Assembly: GCA_001769125.1 (NCBI GenBank)
Contig: MEOG01000010.1
Coordinates: 1-60,367, forward strand
DNA from: Bacteroidetes bacterium GWF2_35_48
Lineage (GTDB): Bacteria > Bacteroidota > Bacteroidia > Bacteroidales > GWF2-35-48
Direction of reading: 5' to 3'
DNA length: 60,367 bases
In this document: positions 37,167-45,995 of the stretch, one piece after another
Position numbering within the stretch: position 1 is the stretch's first letter
How the letters are laid out: the number at the start of each line of letters is the position of its first letter
Notes under the pieces: generated by a model
The model's input: the letters and a program-made list of their open reading frames with translations, nothing else
The model's database searches: none
Told to the model about the DNA's origin: nothing
Translations under genes and position numbers: made by a program

Positions 37167-37267
37167 AAATGGGATTGCAAAAATAACAAAATTTTGATTG
37201 TATAAAACTTTTGCAATTATTTTTTACAGAATGATGATTGTTATTACATTTGGCAAAATTTCTGTAT

Positions 37268-38122
37268 ATGATATTGCGCACAACAATAGAGCCCTGCATT
37301 AAATTGTTAAGAAAATCATTAATTGCATTAGCTTTAATTTTGCTTTTCTGTCTTTCATCCTATTCTCAGAAAATTTATGCAATTCATTATTTCAATGATG
37401 AACTCCTGACTAATTTTCAATTAAATTTCCCTGAAGATTATCCTTGTTCAAAAGGATGGTGCAGTGCTGATGTTATCGAAAAAATAAACCCACCCTTTCA
37501 AAACATATATTTGATTTGGGACACACTGCATGTAAATCCATATAAATTTGATGCAGCTTTTAAAGAAACAAAAACGATAAAATTATTACAAAAAGGGAAT
37601 TTCAGAATGCCCGCGAAAGGTAATGTTAAAGAGGAATTCGGTTTTCTTGAAAAAAAATTCAACTATGGAATTGATATATCTTGTATGGGTGGAGACAGTG
37701 TTTTCTGCGCTTTTGACGGTATGGTAAGAGTATCGAAAGCAAGCAAACATCATGGACATATTGTTGTGGTAAGGCATTTCAACGGACTTGAAATCGTTTA
37801 CAGCAATCTTGCAGCAAGCTATGTTACAACAAATCAGATTTTAAAAGCCGGCTCATTTATTGGCACACTGAAACTTCCTGAAGGAATATTCATCAAATCA
37901 TTTACAGGTAAAGATGCTCCTGTTTCTGAATTTCATTTTGAAATGCGTTATTTAGGAAATGCGCTGGATCCTTTAGATATAATAGATTTCGGCAGCCGCG
38001 AATTAAAATCAGAAAATATTGAAATTAATGCAGCAAGTTTTGCATACAAAAATGAATTTGCAAAAAAAGCAAAAAGTCTGAAATCCTTACCGGGTAAGGC
38101 AAAGAAGGTAATGAGATATTAA
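37268..38122 (+). CDS. Degenerate LytM/M23-domain exported protein
   Basis: About 284 aa from the ATG at 37268. The frame can start earlier at a TTG (37238), but a TACATTTG -7 box at 37245-37252 lies after that codon, so it is unlikely. Signal peptide ends near SSYSQ. The C-terminal half is an M23 fold (FRMPAKGNVKEEFGF, then GIDISCMGGDSVFCAFDGMVR). The zinc ligands are replaced: HxGID is NYGID, YAHL is YSNL, and HLHFE is EFHFE. It should lack peptidase activity, like the LytM activators EnvC and NlpD that bind amidases. Confidence 0.8.
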   Translation: MILRTTIEPCIKLLRKSLIALALILLFCLSSYSQKIYAIHYFNDELLTNFQLNFPEDYPCSKGWCSADVIEKINPPFQNIYLIWDTLHVNPYKFDAAFKETKTIKLLQKGNFRMPAKGNVKEEFGFLEKKFNYGIDISCMGGDSVFCAFDGMVRVSKASKHHGHIVVVRHFNGLEIVYSNLAASYVTTNQILKAGSFIGTLKLPEGIFIKSFTGKDAPVSEFHFEMRYLGNALDPLDIIDFGSRELKSENIEINAASFAYKNEFAKKAKSLKSLPGKAKKVMRY

Positions 38123-38184
38123 TTGTGTTTTTGATGATTTTGAGCTTGCAATAAATTTCAATTTATAACTGCTAAAATTAATTA

Positions 38185-38233
38185 TTTTTTGGATATCCGG
38201 AATGTTTATCCCGGAATGTCTTGGAATGTGCAG
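38185..38233. repeat. 49-bp direct repeat, left copy, flanking a toxin-antitoxin cassette
   Basis: The 49 bases 38185-38233 (starting TTTTTTGGATATCCGG) recur without a mismatch at 39010-39058 in the same orientation, so the repeat unit is 825 bp. It is followed by GCGGATTGCAAATCTGCGCT, a word that also recurs next to the right copy (GATTGCAAATCCGCGCT, 38979-38995). GGATATCCG at the start and CGGATATTC near 38258-38266 form a terminal inverted pair of about 75 bases. Confidence 0.85.
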
Positions 38234-38405
38234 GGGGCGGATTGCAAATCTGCGCTTTCGGATATTCATTTTTTCCAAATGAATTTGGTTATCTTTTTTT
38301 ACGAAATTTGTTATAAATGCTTTTGTAATGTATATTTGTAATTAATAAGTTTTTATGAAACTCAATATTGATTGGTATTTTAGCGTATATAATTAAACTT
38401 TTATT

Positions 38406-38636
38406 ATGCAAATAACTTTAAACATAGACTTGGCAAATCAAAACGCAATTGCTTTGCTGAATTATATTCAGACTTTGGATTTTATTAAAATTGAAAATGA
38501 AAAGGTCATGCTTACAGAAGCTCAAAAAACAGCCATTAACGAGGGCTTAAAAGCCTTAAAAAACGGAAAGTCTATGGAGCATAGTCAAGTGATGGAAGAA
38601 ACAAAAAAACGCTATCCTAATCTTTTTAAAGGATGA
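38406..38636 (+). CDS. Type II antitoxin (ParD/RelB-like position)
   Basis: A 76-aa protein starting MQITLNIDLANQNAIALLNY, with a helical C-terminus rich in Lys and Glu (KNGKSMEHSQVMEETKKRY). It is recognised mainly by context: it overlaps the RelE/ParE toxin gene by four bases (ATGA). It should bind and neutralise that toxin and repress the pair. No standard antitoxin fold is obvious by eye. Confidence 0.75.
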   Translation: MQITLNIDLANQNAIALLNYIQTLDFIKIENEKVMLTEAQKTAINEGLKALKNGKSMEHSQVMEETKKRYPNLFKG

Positions 38637-38920
38637 GAATTATCTGGTCTGAACCTGCTATTGCAGACTATTGGCAAAATATTGATTATCTTTTAAAAGA
38701 ATGGGGCGACAGTGTTGCTATAGACTTTATTGATAAAGTAGATCAGGTACTTATTCTTATTGCCACTAAACCTGCTACTTTTCAAAAAACTAATTTTAAA
38801 AATACTCGCCAAATTCCTATTGTGCCACAGGTTACCCTGTTTTATCAATTCTCTAACGATACTGTTGAACTTGTCCGATTCTGGAACAATTACCAAAACC
38901 CCGAGAAGCTGAAATTGTAA
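38633..38920 (+). CDS. RelE/ParE-family toxin
   Basis: 95 aa. The fold pattern is WSEPAIADYWQNIDYLLKEWG, ATKPATFQKT, and strands PIVPQVTLFYQF and VELVRFWNNYQNP, typical of RelE/ParE toxins found in Bacteroidota. Whether it cleaves mRNA or inhibits gyrase cannot be told. It ends at a strong terminator. Confidence 0.88.
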   Translation: MRIIWSEPAIADYWQNIDYLLKEWGDSVAIDFIDKVDQVLILIATKPATFQKTNFKNTRQIPIVPQVTLFYQFSNDTVELVRFWNNYQNPEKLKL

Positions 38921-38959
38921 ACAAGAAACGCCAAGTTTACCTGGCGTTTCTTGTTTTTA
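38919..38959 (+). terminator. Rho-independent terminator of the toxin-antitoxin operon
   Basis: AAACAAGAAACGCCA (38919-38933) and TGGCGTTTCTTGTTT (38942-38956) form a perfect 15-bp stem with loop AGTTTACC, followed by TTTAT. It begins at the toxin stop codon. Confidence 0.9.
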
Positions 38960-39009
38960 TTTGCAGTTTATCGCACTGATTGCAAATCCGCGCTAGCGGG
39001 GGTTATTAT

Positions 39010-39058
39010 TTTTTTGGATATCCGGAATGTTTATCCCGGAATGTCTTGGAATGTGCAG
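39010..39058. repeat. 49-bp direct repeat, right copy
   Basis: Identical to 38185-38233. It lies between the toxin-antitoxin terminator and the 3' end of the rhomboid gene (39089). Confidence 0.85.
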
Positions 39059-39088
39059 TGCATCGTATATTTTCTGTACGAACAATAA

Positions 39089-39910
39089 TCAGTTCCACCT
39101 GTCAAACTGTTTCTTTTTCCAATATCTGATAAGGAAAAACCCAAACAACATTCCACCGAGATGGGCGAAATGGGCGACATTATCTCCGGGTTGGTTCATC
39201 ACTGCAAAATACAACTCAATAGCTCCGTAAATCATAACAAAATATTTTGCTTTGAGCGGTATAGGAGGAATGAGCAGCATTAATTGTGTGTTGGGGAACA
39301 ACATTCCAAAAGCGAGCAATACGCCAAAAACAGCTCCAGATGCGCCTACCGTTGGAATATTAATTTTAAACATCATCATTTCATTGATCAATGATTTTGT
39401 TTGTTCAACGTACATCATGTTTGAAGGATCGCCTGCCCAAGCATTAAGGAATTCGGAGCTTATTTTATACTCAGAAAAATAATCGCGAATAAGCAATGCA
39501 AAAGAATCCGGCGAAGGTGTATTCAGATATATTGTTGCTGCATCCATTGCACGGGAAATCATCCACCAGTTTACAAAAGTATGCAGAAGAGCGGCTCCGA
39601 CCCCGGTAACAAAATAATAAATCAAAAACCTTTTTGGCCCCCAGTAATTTTCAAGAACACGCCCAAACATCCAAAGAGCATACATATTGAAAAAAATATG
39701 CCACATGTCGCCGTGCATGAACATATAAGTAATATACTGGTAAGGTTTAAAATATTCCGACTCCGGATAATACAGGGCGAGCCATTCAACAAGATTAAAA
39801 CCCCATGAGCTCTTTGCTACATAAGTTCCAAGAAAAAATAGTATATTAAGAATTAATAAATTCTTAACGACAATAGGTATTCCAAAGCTGTTTGATACGT
39901 TTTTAAACAT
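39089..39910 (-). CDS. Rhomboid-family intramembrane serine protease
   Basis: 273 aa with about six helices. The catalytic Ser191 is in VGASGAVFG and His250 in HFAHLGG. HGDMWHIFFNMYALW near residues 66-80 is the rhomboid loop region. A poorly conserved insertion of about 60 residues (about 118-180) separates helix 3 from the GASG loop. It cleaves membrane protein substrates within the bilayer; substrate unknown. Monocistronic. Confidence 0.93.
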   Translation of the reverse strand: MFKNVSNSFGIPIVVKNLLILNILFFLGTYVAKSSWGFNLVEWLALYYPESEYFKPYQYITYMFMHGDMWHIFFNMYALWMFGRVLENYWGPKRFLIYYFVTGVGAALLHTFVNWWMISRAMDAATIYLNTPSPDSFALLIRDYFSEYKISSEFLNAWAGDPSNMMYVEQTKSLINEMMMFKINIPTVGASGAVFGVLLAFGMLFPNTQLMLLIPPIPLKAKYFVMIYGAIELYFAVMNQPGDNVAHFAHLGGMLFGFFLIRYWKKKQFDRWN

Positions 39911-39996
39911 CTGAATAAATAAAAAAACAAAGAAAACATAATTTTATTAAAAACAGAAAAATGATTTTTCAATAATTAAGTCTGTAAGAAAACTAT

Positions 39997-40120
39997 GTGT
40001 TTGATAAAGAAAACGTCAAATACAAGGCTTTCGAAGTCATGAAAACCAAGGAGTTTACTTTTGTAAATGACTGTTTTCATGACAAGAGTAACGCAGTAGT
40101 TGGCGTTTTCTTGCAAACAC
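39997..40120. repeat. 124-nt nested hairpin element
   Basis: The outer arms GTGTTTGATAAAGAAAACG (39997-40015) and CGTTTTCTTGCAAACAC (40104-40120) pair. Inside them GTCATGAAAAC (40036-40046) pairs with GTTTTCATGAC (40073-40083), and AGTTTAC with GTAAAT at the tip. There is no ORF. It lies between the rhomboid start and the glycosyltransferase stop, and may be a repeat element or a structured 3' region. Confidence 0.65.
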
Positions 40121-40138
40121 TAATTAGTTTTTTCCCGA

Positions 40139-41257
40139 TTAAAGCAATTTATTAATTCCTTCAACCATCGTGTCCCATGAGAACTTTGCTTTATCAATAG
40201 CAACATTTGCAGCGAAATTTTCTTCATGATTGTTTTCATAAAAATCAAAAATAGCATCAGCAATGGACTCCGGATTTACATCTGTAACATAGCCCACGCG
40301 CTTATGAGGAACAATTTCAGCCAATCCTCCCACATTTGTAACGAGCATGGGCTTTTCAAAATGATATGCAATTTGTGTAACGCCACTTTGTGTTGCTGTA
40401 TGATAAGGCTGCACCACCATATCGGAAGCGCAGAAATAATGTCTTACATCTTCGCCCGGAATAAATTTATCTGAAATAATAATATTTGTTGAAAGATTAT
40501 TTTCCTGAATTAATTTTTCGTAAACCGTTTTATCTTCGTAGAATTCGCCTGCAATCAGTAATTTTAAATTCAAATTTCTAATTTTATCAAGAGCCATTGC
40601 TTTAAGAATAAGGTCTAATCCCTTGTAACGGCGTATTAATCCGAAGAACAAAAGAACTCTTTCTTTCTCTTGTAAGCCCAAATATTTTTTCGCCTCGGTT
40701 TTACTGACTTTATCTCCAAAAATATCATAAATAGGATGCGGGATAAATATTTTATTTTCGGATTTTGTAAATACAGAAAGGTCGTCAAGTACCGATTTTG
40801 CAAGTGTTACAAAGCCATCACAGGAATTTACAAAATAGGTTGTAAGCGATTTATCATAAAAATGGTGTTCGTGTGGAATTACGTTATGTGTAATAGCAAT
40901 AACTTTAATTTTATGTTTTTTTAATATCCTTGCAATAGTTCCTAAAGCAGGACTCATAAAAGGCATCCAGTAAGCAATAATAACATAATCGGGTTTTTCT
41001 TTATAGATTTTATATGCTGTTCGTATCCAGTTAAAAGGATTAATAGAATTAATACATGTAACAATTCTAAGGTCAGAAGGTGCCTCGCCCTCTTCATACT
41101 GACTGGTTCCCGGAAATAAAAAACCGGGATACTGCAACGAAAAAGAATAAATTGATGAATCAATTCCCTGCTTCAAAAATGCGCGGCACAAAGCAAGATT
41201 AAAATTTGCTATACCACCTCTGAGCGGAAATGCCGGACCTATAATTATATTTTTCAC
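40139..41257 (-). CDS. GT4-family glycosyltransferase
   Basis: A 372-aa GT-B glycosyltransferase. N-terminal Rossmann half with FPLRGGIANFNLALCRAF near residues 10-27. C-terminal half with LLFFGLIRRYKGLDLILKAM near 204-223 and the donor-binding PYHTATQSGVTQIAYHFEKPM near 295-315, then NVGGLAEIV. Retaining GT4 enzymes transfer sugars from nucleotide donors in the cytoplasm; acceptor unknown. Single gene. Confidence 0.9.
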   Translation of the reverse strand: MKNIIIGPAFPLRGGIANFNLALCRAFLKQGIDSSIYSFSLQYPGFLFPGTSQYEEGEAPSDLRIVTCINSINPFNWIRTAYKIYKEKPDYVIIAYWMPFMSPALGTIARILKKHKIKVIAITHNVIPHEHHFYDKSLTTYFVNSCDGFVTLAKSVLDDLSVFTKSENKIFIPHPIYDIFGDKVSKTEAKKYLGLQEKERVLLFFGLIRRYKGLDLILKAMALDKIRNLNLKLLIAGEFYEDKTVYEKLIQENNLSTNIIISDKFIPGEDVRHYFCASDMVVQPYHTATQSGVTQIAYHFEKPMLVTNVGGLAEIVPHKRVGYVTDVNPESIADAIFDFYENNHEENFAANVAIDKAKFSWDTMVEGINKLL

Positions 41258-41264
41258 TGTTACT

Positions 41265-42500
41265 TTATTTTATTAATGGAATCATTTTAAATTTAATATG
41301 TACAACTTTCTCATCTCGAAGAACTATAAGTTTAATGTTGTCTTCTTTCATTAATAAATTATTAAAAGATTTGTAAGACATTTTTTTAACAGAAACATTA
41401 TTCACGAAAATTATTTTATCATCGGTTTGTAAGCCTTGCTTTTCTGCCGGACTATTTTTATGTAAACCTGTAACGATAAAGCCTCCCAATGTTTTATTCC
41501 TGTCTACAATAAAAAATCCTGAATTATCAAATTCAAATGGAATACTATAATTAGCATTTGATTTTAAATACAAATTATTATTTTTCAAATCTAAAAGTAA
41601 ATCAAAGCGATTCAAAATATTATTCCCAATTATTCCAATATATTCATCCGAAGCCATTGCACCGGATTTGTCTGTACTAAATGAAAATGGAACATTTTGT
41701 AAATATAATTTAGATATCAAAACTGAATCTGATATAAAATCAAACCCAGAAGAATAACCGCCGATTCCTCCATATTTAGTGTAATAAGCTACTTTACGAG
41801 TAATCGTCTGGTCAAAATTATATTTTTCAGCCACAGTGCTTGAAATAATACTTGTGTTTGAACCTAAATCAATCCAGAAATTTCCTTGAATAGTTATTTT
41901 ATCATTAATTTTTAATTTTAAGGGCATAAATAATTTATCATTTTTTTTCGTTAATGGAATTAAATTATACGAAGAAACATCAATAGAATCAATGGAATTG
42001 TACAAAATTAAATATTCAGAAATATAGTTTACATATAAAACTTTATTTTTAAAATTCCTTAATCCTATTAAACCATCAATAAAATCGCCCCCTGTAGGCT
42101 TGAGACTGCTTACTAAAACATTCGATGTAATATTATTATGATTTTTAAATTGGAAATTAACAGAATCTAAAATTTCAATTCCTCTCTGAAAATTATTACC
42201 AACTCCCCAAAGTTTTATTTTCTTAATAGTTTTATATTTAAAATCATTTGCAATGAAAAAAATACTATCAAGATGTAGTGCGTCTGCTCCTGTATCTAAT
42301 ATAAAATTTCCTTTTACGCTATCAACAATACATGGTATAAGGATATATCCTCTATAAGCAAACGGGATGGCACAATCAGGAATAGATTCAATTTTTATTG
42401 TGTCATTTTCCTCATTAAGATTCGAATTATTTTTGTTTAATTCGCTTTTACATGAAAAAAGTAAAATTATAAATATACTTGCAATTAAGATTTTAATCAT
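41265..42500 (-). CDS. Retropepsin-like aspartyl protease with PDZ domain, lipoprotein
   Basis: 411 aa. Signal peptide with lipobox LFSC (Cys17). Two aspartyl-protease-like halves: FILDTGADALHLDS near residue 68 and FWIDLGSNTSIISS near 207; the second has DLGS in place of DTGS. A C-terminal PDZ domain (about 330-405: GFIVTGLHKNSPAEKQGLQTDD). Such proteins occur in Bacteroidota and some are peptidases of the periplasm; whether both sites are active is uncertain. The gene ends 7 bases before the glycosyltransferase start. Confidence 0.83.
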   Translation of the reverse strand: MIKILIASIFIILLFSCKSELNKNNSNLNEENDTIKIESIPDCAIPFAYRGYILIPCIVDSVKGNFILDTGADALHLDSIFFIANDFKYKTIKKIKLWGVGNNFQRGIEILDSVNFQFKNHNNITSNVLVSSLKPTGGDFIDGLIGLRNFKNKVLYVNYISEYLILYNSIDSIDVSSYNLIPLTKKNDKLFMPLKLKINDKITIQGNFWIDLGSNTSIISSTVAEKYNFDQTITRKVAYYTKYGGIGGYSSGFDFISDSVLISKLYLQNVPFSFSTDKSGAMASDEYIGIIGNNILNRFDLLLDLKNNNLYLKSNANYSIPFEFDNSGFFIVDRNKTLGGFIVTGLHKNSPAEKQGLQTDDKIIFVNNVSVKKMSYKSFNNLLMKEDNIKLIVLRDEKVVHIKFKMIPLIK

Positions 42501-42598
42501 CGTTATTATTTTTTACATTCATCATTGTTATTTTTCTCAGGAACCCTTGTGGCTAAAGATCCTCGCGTTGACTACGTTCTTTTGACCTTAAACCTACG

Positions 42599-42685
42599 CA
42601 CATTGGCGAAGCTTTACTAATTATCCTAAAAACAAAATTTAACCTATGCGGTATTATAGGTTGTATGAGTGTCAATTATCTTTTT
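42599..42685. repeat. Degenerate dispersed repeat (copy A)
   Basis: ATTGGCGAAGCTTTACTAA near 42602-42620 and CTATGCGGTATTATAGG near 42645-42661 resemble ATTGGCGCAGTTTCGCTAA (44916-44934) and CTTATGCGATTATAG (44990-45004). The two copies lie on either side of the TPR-SpoIIE gene. Confidence 0.45.
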
Positions 42686-42691
42686 TCTTGG

Positions 42692-44827
42692 TCAAATTTT
42701 AATGCCCAAAACCGTTATATCATCTGTTTGTTCGTATTTTTTCCCATAATTATTTTTCCAATTTTCAATTGTGTTATTGAGTATTTCTTTTTGTTCGTTC
42801 ATAGATTTAATACCATTTTCAAGTAATAAAATTTTTAGATTTTTTGTTAAAAATTTTTTACCATTTGGACCACCAAACTGATCCTTATAACCATCAGTAG
42901 TAAGATAAATCGTATCACCCTTTTGCAACGAAATAACATGATTTGTAAATGGACTCATATTTTCATAAATTGCTACAGGCATTTTATTTCCATTAATTTC
43001 GATTAATTCATTAGTCTTTGCATGTATAAGAAATAAAGGATTATTTGCTCCGGCAAAATGCAATTCATTTGTATTTACATTAATTGAAATAAAGATTATA
43101 TCCATGCCATCTTTTTGTTCGCTTATTACACCTTTTTGTTGTAATGATTGAATTACATATTGACGAAGTTCATCCAGCACATGTGCTGCAGATTGAATAT
43201 TTTCTTTAGCTATAATTTCATTTAAAAAAGATATCCCCAACATGCTCATAAAGGCTCCTGGAACACCATGACCCGTACAATCTGCAACAGCTATCAGTAA
43301 CATGTGTTTTCTTTTCTCAACAAAATAAAAGTCACCTGAAACAATATCTTTGGGTTTATTTAGAATAAAAAAATCATAATTAAGTCTTTCTTTAATATAC
43401 CCCTCACTCGGAAGTATTGCATTTTGAATTCTCAAAGCGTATTTGATACTATCTGTTAACTCTTCATGGATTTGTTCAATAAATTGTTTTTGTTCGGTTA
43501 CAAGATCCCTTTGTGTAATAATTTCATCTCGTTGAGCTTCAATTTCATCACGCTGAGCTGAGATTTCTTCATGCTGGTTTCTGATTTCAACATTCTGAAT
43601 ATTTAAAATAGAATTTTTTTCTTCGATTTCTTTTTTTTGTTTTTTTAATATCCTGTTTGATTTTACCTTCCCTATATAATAGAAAACAACAACTATAATA
43701 ACACACACTGCTAAGAAAAGAGAAATTGCGATCAGACGGGAAATTTGTTTTTGTTTATTAAGGGCTTGAATTTGAAACATTTTTTCCTTTTTTAAAAGTC
43801 TTAGTTTGTTATCACTATTTTCTTTTTCAAATTGCTTTTTCATTTCTGAAACCTGGCTTTTATTTTGACTTTCAATTGAGTCACTAAGGTTTTGACATTT
43901 TGTATAATACTCAAGTGCTTTTTTGAATGCGCCCTTTTTTTCATAGCATTTGGATAATACCAGATAAGCTGCAATTATACAATCTTCGCTTCTGAAAATA
44001 TCAGACTGCTTTATCGCCATATTTGCATACTTTTGAGCATTGTTCACATCTCCTATATCAAAATATTCAGAAGCAATATTGCTATAAGTAATCCCAATTG
44101 TTTTAACATCTTTTATTTCTTTTCTTATTTCAAGAGCTTTCATAAAATAGTTTACCGCCTCAGTGTGGTTTTTCAAACCTGATGAAACCAATCCAAGATT
44201 ATTATAGGAATATGCAATACCTTCTTTATCGTTTGTTTCAATTTTTAAATTTAATGATTTAAGGTAGTATTCCCGGGCTTTGGGCAGGTTGTTTTTTTGA
44301 AAGCTGATATTTCCCAGATTATTAACAACTCTTCCTAAGAAAAGGTTATCTCCATTTTTTGAATATTCGTTATAACAAATAGTGTAATAATGAATAGCAT
44401 CATCCGTATTTCCAGTTAAATAATAAACATTGGCAATGTTCATATAAATAGAGGTAATATTACTTGTTAATTTTTCTTTTTCAGCAAATCGTAAAGCCTT
44501 TAAATAATAAAATATTGCATTATTATAGTCTGACTTGACTTCGTTTGAATAACCTAACATTTTATAAAACCTGAAAATATAATTTTTATGATTTAATCTC
44601 TCTGCCAAATCGAGACCTTTTTGAGACCAAATATATAAACTATCCGGCTGAGTTTTGTTTACTGCCATAAGATAGTTAATTATCAATTGAAATTTACATG
44701 TGTCTTCTTTCGCCTTAATCAGTAGAGAATGCAGGGAATCAATTTTTCTTTGATTTTGTGCATATAGTATTACATTTAGTGATATCAAGATAAGCGTTAA
44801 CCCAATATTAATTTTATAATTTTTCAT
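42692..44827 (-). CDS. TPR sensor protein with SpoIIE phosphatase domain
   Basis: 711 aa. Signal peptide ends near ILYAQ. About six TPRs (residues 50-330, with units such as IYMNIANVYYLTGNTDDAIHYY). One transmembrane helix near 363-385. A coiled coil about 390-460 has repeated EISAQRDEIEAQRDEI. The SpoIIE/PP2C domain (about 470-710) has SGDFYFVE, ADCTGHGVPGAFMS, LTTDGYKDQFGG and QTDDITVLGI. A periplasmic TPR domain would sense, and the cytoplasmic phosphatase would signal. Ligand and partner unknown; a related domain is encoded at 9979-11205. Confidence 0.92.
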   Translation of the reverse strand: MKNYKINIGLTLILISLNVILYAQNQRKIDSLHSLLIKAKEDTCKFQLIINYLMAVNKTQPDSLYIWSQKGLDLAERLNHKNYIFRFYKMLGYSNEVKSDYNNAIFYYLKALRFAEKEKLTSNITSIYMNIANVYYLTGNTDDAIHYYTICYNEYSKNGDNLFLGRVVNNLGNISFQKNNLPKAREYYLKSLNLKIETNDKEGIAYSYNNLGLVSSGLKNHTEAVNYFMKALEIRKEIKDVKTIGITYSNIASEYFDIGDVNNAQKYANMAIKQSDIFRSEDCIIAAYLVLSKCYEKKGAFKKALEYYTKCQNLSDSIESQNKSQVSEMKKQFEKENSDNKLRLLKKEKMFQIQALNKQKQISRLIAISLFLAVCVIIVVVFYYIGKVKSNRILKKQKKEIEEKNSILNIQNVEIRNQHEEISAQRDEIEAQRDEIITQRDLVTEQKQFIEQIHEELTDSIKYALRIQNAILPSEGYIKERLNYDFFILNKPKDIVSGDFYFVEKRKHMLLIAVADCTGHGVPGAFMSMLGISFLNEIIAKENIQSAAHVLDELRQYVIQSLQQKGVISEQKDGMDIIFISINVNTNELHFAGANNPLFLIHAKTNELIEINGNKMPVAIYENMSPFTNHVISLQKGDTIYLTTDGYKDQFGGPNGKKFLTKNLKILLLENGIKSMNEQKEILNNTIENWKNNYGKKYEQTDDITVLGIKI

Positions 44828-45304
44828 TCTTTTAACTTCAGTTTGTTGTTTGTGTAAAAGAAAAATAGATTATTGATATACATTTTTTACCATAATTCCT
44901 ATAATAGTTTCTTGATTGGCGCAGTTTCGCTAACCTTAGACCTATCGCGTATGGAAAAGCCTAGCGTATCAATGAAAAGCGAAATTCTGCTTATGCGATT
45001 ATAGTCAGGCGCATTTTACTCACACATTATTTTAATTTCTTAATTGAGTCTCCTCCGAAAAGTATCATTTTGCTACTAAAGCACAAAATCACAAAAATTT
45101 CACACAAAACACATTATAAATTTTAAAATAAAAAAACTTTATTTCATCCAAATTATAAATTCGTAATTATTCTAATATCCCGCAAATTTGTGAGTAGCCT
45201 ACGCTCCTGCTTATCCCCAAAACCTAGCATGATTGCTTCTCCCAATTCTTAATTCTTAATTCCTAATTCCTAATTCGTAATTCCTAATTCCTAATTCGTA
45301 ATTC
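44828..45304. other. Repeat-rich gap between SpoIIE and TrmH genes
   Basis: No gene is visible. 44907-45010 holds the second copy of the repeat near 42599. 45048-45060 carries CTCCGAAAAGT, also present at 12497-12507 ahead of the biotin operon. 45239-45317 is a 9-base tandem repeat annotated separately. The remainder is AT-rich without structure that I can see. Confidence 0.5.
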
Positions 45305-45317
45305 CTAATTCTTAATT
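45239..45317. repeat. Tandem repeat of TAATTCCTA-type 9-mers
   Basis: About eight copies of TAATTC(C/T/G)TA/TTAATTCT run from 45239 to 45317. The block includes the stop codon and the last codons of the trmH-like gene (stop complement at 45305-45307), so the C-terminal residues are encoded by the repeat. Confidence 0.85.
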
Positions 45318-45985
45318 TTATAATTCTCCTCAAACCTTTTAACAATCAATTCCGGTTGTTTTATTGTTTTCATCAGCCATTCGTATTTTAATGCAATAAT
45401 TTCTTCTTCTGATAATTTCCAGCTTACAGAACTTCTGAAAAGTTTGTGCGTTAAAAAATGTAAAATTATTGCAGCAGAAACAGAAATATTGAAGCTTTCG
45501 GTAAATCCGAACATGGGAATTTTTATATATTCGTCTGCCATAGAAATAGCTTCAGGAGTGAGACCTGTCAACTCAGTACCAAAAAGTAATGCGAATTTTC
45601 CATTTTCAATATCAAATTCATCCAAATCAATAGATTTTGTATGAAGCGTGGTGGCTACAATTCTATATCCTTGCTGTTTCATACTTTCCAATACAGAAAT
45701 TGTATTATTTTTCTGAGGGGGATATTTATGCAGGGTGAGCCATTTTGAGGAACCAAGGGCAACGCCGTCTTCTACATTAAATTTATTATTGTTTTCTATG
45801 ATATGAACGTCTTGTATTCCGAGACAATCACAGGAACGAAGCACCGCGCTGGCATTATGTGGCTGATAAATATCTTCCAAAATTACACTTGCATAACGGG
45901 TTCTGTATTCTAAAACTCTGTTAAACTGCTCTACACGGCGCTCTGTTACAAAATCAGAAAGGTATTTTACTAATTCGGGTGTCAT
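45305..45985 (-). CDS. trmH: TrmH-like (SpoU) tRNA 2'-O-methyltransferase
   Basis: 226 aa. SPOUT motifs: motif 1 PHNASAVLRSCDCLG near residues 42-56, motif 2 LLFGTELTGLTPEAI near 133-147, motif 3 IPMFGFTESFNISVSAAIIL near 156-175. With the N-terminal extension (RVEQFNRVLEYRTRYASVILED) it fits tRNA guanosine-18 2'-O-methyltransferase. The final residues lie in a tandem repeat. The Smr-protein gene ends 10 bases upstream of its start. Confidence 0.9.
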   Translation of the reverse strand: MTPELVKYLSDFVTERRVEQFNRVLEYRTRYASVILEDIYQPHNASAVLRSCDCLGIQDVHIIENNNKFNVEDGVALGSSKWLTLHKYPPQKNNTISVLESMKQQGYRIVATTLHTKSIDLDEFDIENGKFALLFGTELTGLTPEAISMADEYIKIPMFGFTESFNISVSAAIILHFLTHKLFRSSVSWKLSEEEIIALKYEWLMKTIKQPELIVKRFEENYKIKN

Positions 45986-45995
45986 GAGATTATTT

